The notes under the pieces are model-generated. The model did no database searches and was not told the origin of the DNA. It saw only the letters and a list, made by a program, of their open reading frames with translations. Shown here in pieces: positions 60,859-64,000 of a stretch of 64,000 bases of DNA. A program made the translations under genes and the position numbers. The stretch's first letter is position 1, and every line of letters begins with the position of its first letter. The stretch is from Thiotrichaceae bacterium (GTDB lineage Bacteria > Pseudomonadota > Gammaproteobacteria > Beggiatoales > Beggiatoaceae), in NCBI GenBank assembly GCA_028688145.1, contig JAQTYU010000011.1:1-64000 (forward strand), read 5' to 3'.

Positions 60859-63800
60859 CTACAACAATACGCGCTCAATCCCGCCTTGTCTAGCCTGTTC
60901 AATGAATTTTGTCTGCCAATCTTTGCCCAAATAGCTATTCGCTAATTCGATCACGATATAGTCCGTTTCCACTTCAATATCTTCACGATAGCGCGACAAA
61001 CCTTGTAAACATGCAGGGCAAGAAGTCAGGATTTTAACCTGCTGTTTGCCATCCACAGGCTGCCCAATTAACTCAGTCACGCCTTTTTCCAGCTCTTCCA
61101 ATTTACGCGAACGCACTTGCACCGCAATATCAGGGCGTGCCGTGGCAAATGTGCCCGCTTCCCCACAACAACGATCCGACAAAGTCACCGCTTGTCCGAG
61201 TAAATTTTCTGCCACTTTCAGCGCGGAATAGGTTTTCATCGGGGTGTGGCAAGGCTCGTGATATAAGTATTGCGTGCCCTTAATCCCTTCAATCATCACG
61301 CCTTTTTCCATCAAATACTCGTGAATATCCAATAAGCGGCAATTCGGGAAAATCTGCTGGAATTGATATTTCAGCAATTGATCCATACACGTTCCACAGG
61401 ACACAATCACAGTTTTAATATCCATGTAATTCAGCGTGTTGGCAACGCGATGAAATAACACCTGATTATCTGTCGTGATTTTAGTCGCCATATCCGTATT
61501 GCCGCCCGCATTTTGCGGATAGCCACAGCACAGATAACCCGGTGGCAATACCGTCTGTACCCCGACTTTATACAGCATCGCCAAGGTCGCCAAACCAATT
61601 TGGCTGAACAAACGTTCTGAACCGCAACCGGGGAAATAAAATACCGCTTCGCAATCTTCCGCATCCTGACGCGGATCACGCAGAATCGGCACGACATTCG
61701 GGTCTTCCAAACCCAATAAACCGCGCATCGGCTGCTTGGGAATATTCGCAGGCATCGGTTTTTTAACGAAGTTAATGATTTGCACAGGAATCGGGGTTTT
61801 TCCTGTGGTGGCAGCAGGAATTTTTTTCTCGCCCAATAAGTGCAATTTTTTCGCAATACTGTGTGCGAAACGTTGCGCCGCATAACCCCATTCAATCAAA
61901 GTCTTACGCATAATATTGATAGTCGTGGGATCGGTAACATTTAAAAACTGCATCGAAACCCAAGTGCCGATATTGCGATTGGATTCCCCATATTTTTTAA
62001 GAATATGGCGCATTTTCACCGTCACATCGCCGAAATCGATTTTCACAGGGCAAGGCTTCAAACAGCGATGGCAAACCGTGCAATGGTCTGCAATGTCGTT
62101 CATTTCATCAAAATGCCGTAACGAAATCCCGCGCCGCGTCTGCTCTTCATATAAAAACGCTTCAATAATCAAGCCCGTGGCTAAAATCTTGTTGCGTGGT
62201 GAATACAATAAATTGGCGCGGGGCACATGCGTGGTGCACACAGGTTTACATTTCCCACAACGCAAACAATGTTTAATCGATTGATTTAACTCGCCTAATT
62301 CGCTGGCTTCGAGTAATAACGCCTCTTGTTCCAACAAACGCAATGAAGGGGTGTACGCATTTTGCAATCCCGAGCCGGGCATTAATTTGCCACGGTTGAA
62401 ACGCCCTTCGGGGTCAATGCGTTGTTTATAATCGGCAAACGCGGCGACCGCTTTCGGATCAAGGTATTGAATCTTGGTCAAACCAATGCCATGCTCGCCA
62501 GAAATCACCCCGCCGAGTTTTTCCGCAATCTTCATCACCCGTTCAACAATGCGCTCGGCTTCTTGCAACATCTCGTAATCATTAGAATTGACGGGGATAT
62601 TGGTGTGCACATTGCCATCGCCTGCGTGCATGTGCGTTGCCACAAACAAGCGACTGCTGCGAATGCTGGCGTGAATTTTATCAAGTTTTGCGGCAACCCC
62701 CGCCAAAGCTTGCCCCACAAAAATATCTTTTAAGGCACTTTCCACTTCGCGGCGGTAAGAAATTCTTAAAGCGCGGCGTTGTAATAAGCTGAAAATGCTG
62801 TCGTCGGGGCGCAATTGGGGAATTAAATCAGCGGGCAATAATTCAGTCAACGCGCTGGCGGGGCTGTCAATTTCGCTTAAATAGCGCGTCCAACGTTGGC
62901 GCACTTTTTCTAAATGTTCCCGCGCCGCTTGTTTTTTGGCGGCGATAATTGCAGTGTTTTCAGTATTTTCACTGTATTCCGTGCCCGCTTGGCGCAACTC
63001 GGGCAAATCACCTTCTAAATAATTTAAAACCGCTTCAATGGTTTGCAGTTTATTGGTGGTAGATTGCTCGATATTAATGCGTTCAATTTCGTCGTTGTAT
63101 TCCGACAAACCTTCTAGCGGAATCACCACATCTTCATTGACTTTAAACGCATTGGTGTGCGCGGCAATTGCGGCGGTGCGGCTGCGGTCTTGCCAAAATT
63201 GATGACGCGCTTCGGGGGTGACTGCGATAAAACCTTCTGCCTCGCGCAGATTCGCCATGTGCACCACTTGCGAAGCGGCTTCAGCAACGTATTTATCTTC
63301 ATGCCCTGCAATGTCAATTAATAACAACATTTTAGGTAAATCATGACGATGCGGTGCTTTGGTGCTGTAACCGACGGCGCGCACATAACGCTCATCTAAA
63401 TGTTCCATCCCCGCCAATAACACGTTGGGATGTCCATCTAAATATTGCTTAGTTTCCACAATCGCAGGCACGGCACGTTTTAAATCTGAACCGAAAAATT
63501 CAAGGCAGACGGTGCGCATGAATTTAGGCTGTTGGTGCAAAATAAATACGCCCGAAGTAATTAAGCCGTCGCAGCCTTCTTTCTGAATGCCAGGCAAACC
63601 GCCTAAAAACTTATTGGTGACATCTTTGCCCAAACCTGATTTGCGTAATTCTGTGCCGGGAATGTGTAAAAATTCAGGCTCGCCCACGGGGGTTTTGCCG
63701 TCTTTGGCAAAGCGGGTGACTTTGAATTCTGCCACGGGCACAGTATGAATTTTGCCGAGATTGTGCTGCAAGCGTTCGACTTCAATCCATTCCGCGTTAG

Positions 63801-64000
63801 GCGTAACCATGCGCCATGAAAGCAAATTGTCCAGCGTCGTGCCCCAAAGTACCGCTTTTTTCCCGCCCGCATTCATCGAGATATTGCCGCCAATGGTGGA
63901 GGCATCTTGTGAAGTCGGGTCGACGGCAAACACGCATTTTTTAGTCGCGGCTTTTTCAGCCACGCGCTTGGTAACTACGCCCGCCTCGACGCGAATGGTG
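60859..64000 (-). CDS. large FAD/Fe-S oxidoreductase (GlcD-GlcF-like fusion), 5' part beyond window
   Basis: At least 1046 codons; the frame is open to the window edge, so the N-terminus is missing. The visible N-terminal part is a PCMH-type FAD-binding domain ([20 protein letters not shown] and NAGG), followed by the FAD-linked oxidase C-terminal domain ([32 protein letters not shown]). Then come two 4Fe-4S motifs ([26 protein letters not shown]) and two CCG domains ([39 protein letters not shown]). The fusion joins glycolate/D-lactate dehydrogenase-like catalytic and electron-transfer parts on one chain. The DUF3683-type family has this layout; substrate unknown. Confidence 0.9.
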   Translation of the reverse strand, partial: TIRVEAGVVTKRVAEKAATKKCVFAVDPTSQDASTIGGNISMNAGGKKAVLWGTTLDNLLSWRMVTPNAEWIEVERLQHNLGKIHTVPVAEFKVTRFAKDGKTPVGEPEFLHIPGTELRKSGLGKDVTNKFLGGLPGIQKEGCDGLITSGVFILHQQPKFMRTVCLEFFGSDLKRAVPAIVETKQYLDGHPNVLLAGMEHLDERYVRAVGYSTKAPHRHDLPKMLLLIDIAGHEDKYVAEAASQVVHMANLREAEGFIAVTPEARHQFWQDRSRTAAIAAHTNAFKVNEDVVIPLEGLSEYNDEIERINIEQSTTNKLQTIEAVLNYLEGDLPELRQAGTEYSENTENTAIIAAKKQAAREHLEKVRQRWTRYLSEIDSPASALTELLPADLIPQLRPDDSIFSLLQRRALRISYRREVESALKDIFVGQALAGVAAKLDKIHASIRSSRLFVATHMHAGDGNVHTNIPVNSNDYEMLQEAERIVERVMKIAEKLGGVISGEHGIGLTKIQYLDPKAVAAFADYKQRIDPEGRFNRGKLMPGSGLQNAYTPSLRLLEQEALLLEASELGELNQSIKHCLRCGKCKPVCTTHVPRANLLYSPRNKILATGLIIEAFLYEEQTRRGISLRHFDEMNDIADHCTVCHRCLKPCPVKIDFGDVTVKMRHILKKYGESNRNIGTWVSMQFLNVTDPTTINIMRKTLIEWGYAAQRFAHSIAKKLHLLGEKKIPAATTGKTPIPVQIINFVKKPMPANIPKQPMRGLLGLEDPNVVPILRDPRQDAEDCEAVFYFPGCGSERLFSQIGLATLAMLYKVGVQTVLPPGYLCCGYPQNAGGNTDMATKITTDNQVLFHRVANTLNYMDIKTVIVSCGTCMDQLLKYQFQQIFPNCRLLDIHEYLMEKGVMIEGIKGTQYLYHEPCHTPMKTYSALKVAENLLGQAVTLSDRCCGEAGTFATARPDIAVQVRSRKLEELEKGVTELIGQPVDGKQQVKILTSCPACLQGLSRYREDIEVETDYIVIELANSYLGKDWQTKFIEQARQGGIERVLL

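Overview
The window reads as a chromosomal segment of a gammaproteobacterium, most likely a Thiotrichales/Beggiatoaceae-type sulfur bacterium. This is an inference. It rests on a moderately AT-rich base composition, a typical gammaproteobacterial gene order (pilMNOPQ divergent from a PBP1a gene, recA-recX, Hda, a tRNA-Pro/Arg/His cluster), an uptake hydrogenase of the HynS-Isp1-Isp2-HynL type known from purple sulfur bacteria, and a very high load of dispersed palindromic repeats and decayed insertion sequences. No search could be run, so the taxonomy is provisional.

Layout. 0.1-5 kb: membrane-linked [NiFe] hydrogenase operon (hynS, isp1, isp2, hynL, minus strand), preceded by a 14-codon leader ORF and a perfect 12-bp dyad. 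5-9.5 kb: IS1-type remnant, a CitE-like CoA-ester lyase, a biotin-dependent acyl-CoA carboxylase alpha subunit and dsbB, separated by repeats. 9.5-16 kb: an apparently orphan C5-cytosine methyltransferase, a small membrane protein, recX-recA, a PAS-AAA+-Fis regulator lacking the sigma54 GAFTGA loop, and accA. 16-26.4 kb: a giant lipoprotein of about 14 Ig-like repeats, then the type IV pilus genes pilQ-P-O-N-M. 26.5-30.7 kb: PBP1a, plsY and a lipoprotein. 30.8-34.5 kb: a 49-aa DUF3096-like protein, an internally deleted IS5-type element, a MoxR ATPase coupled to an ADP-ribosylglycohydrolase, and three tRNAs behind a near-consensus promoter. 34.6-44.2 kb: a LEA14-like lipoprotein, chorismate mutase, a REC-PAS-cyclase, an NRDE protein, IS remnants, Hda, a patatin/outer-membrane protein and an Atm1-type ABC exporter. 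44.4-46.8 kb: a small lipoprotein and two tandem periplasmic binding proteins. 46.8-48.1 kb: broken IS plus a MITE-like element. 48.1-53.3 kb: comF, an uncharacterised gene pair, an isolated mlaF, ctpA and thiS. 53.7-55.2 kb: nested IS630/IS982 remnants between two copies of a short inverted-repeat element. 55.3-64 kb: a small helical protein, a RimK-type ATP-grasp ligase, a two-component/cyclase pair, a glycosyltransferase, a coiled-coil protein, and a giant FAD/Fe-S oxidoreductase that runs off the right edge.

Functionally the segment combines hydrogen oxidation, fatty-acid and acyl-CoA carboxylation, twitching motility and surface architecture, envelope upkeep (PBP1a, PlsY, DsbB, MlaF, CtpA, PlpD-like protein) and cyclic-nucleotide signalling (two different class III cyclases fused to receiver domains). 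No CRISPR array, prophage or complete restriction system is visible. The least explained items are the MoxR/ADP-ribosylglycohydrolase pair, the GAFTGA-less regulator, the binding-protein tandem without a permease, the histidine-kinase-core cyclase lacking an ATPase domain, and the Ig-repeat lipoprotein beside the pilus operon.
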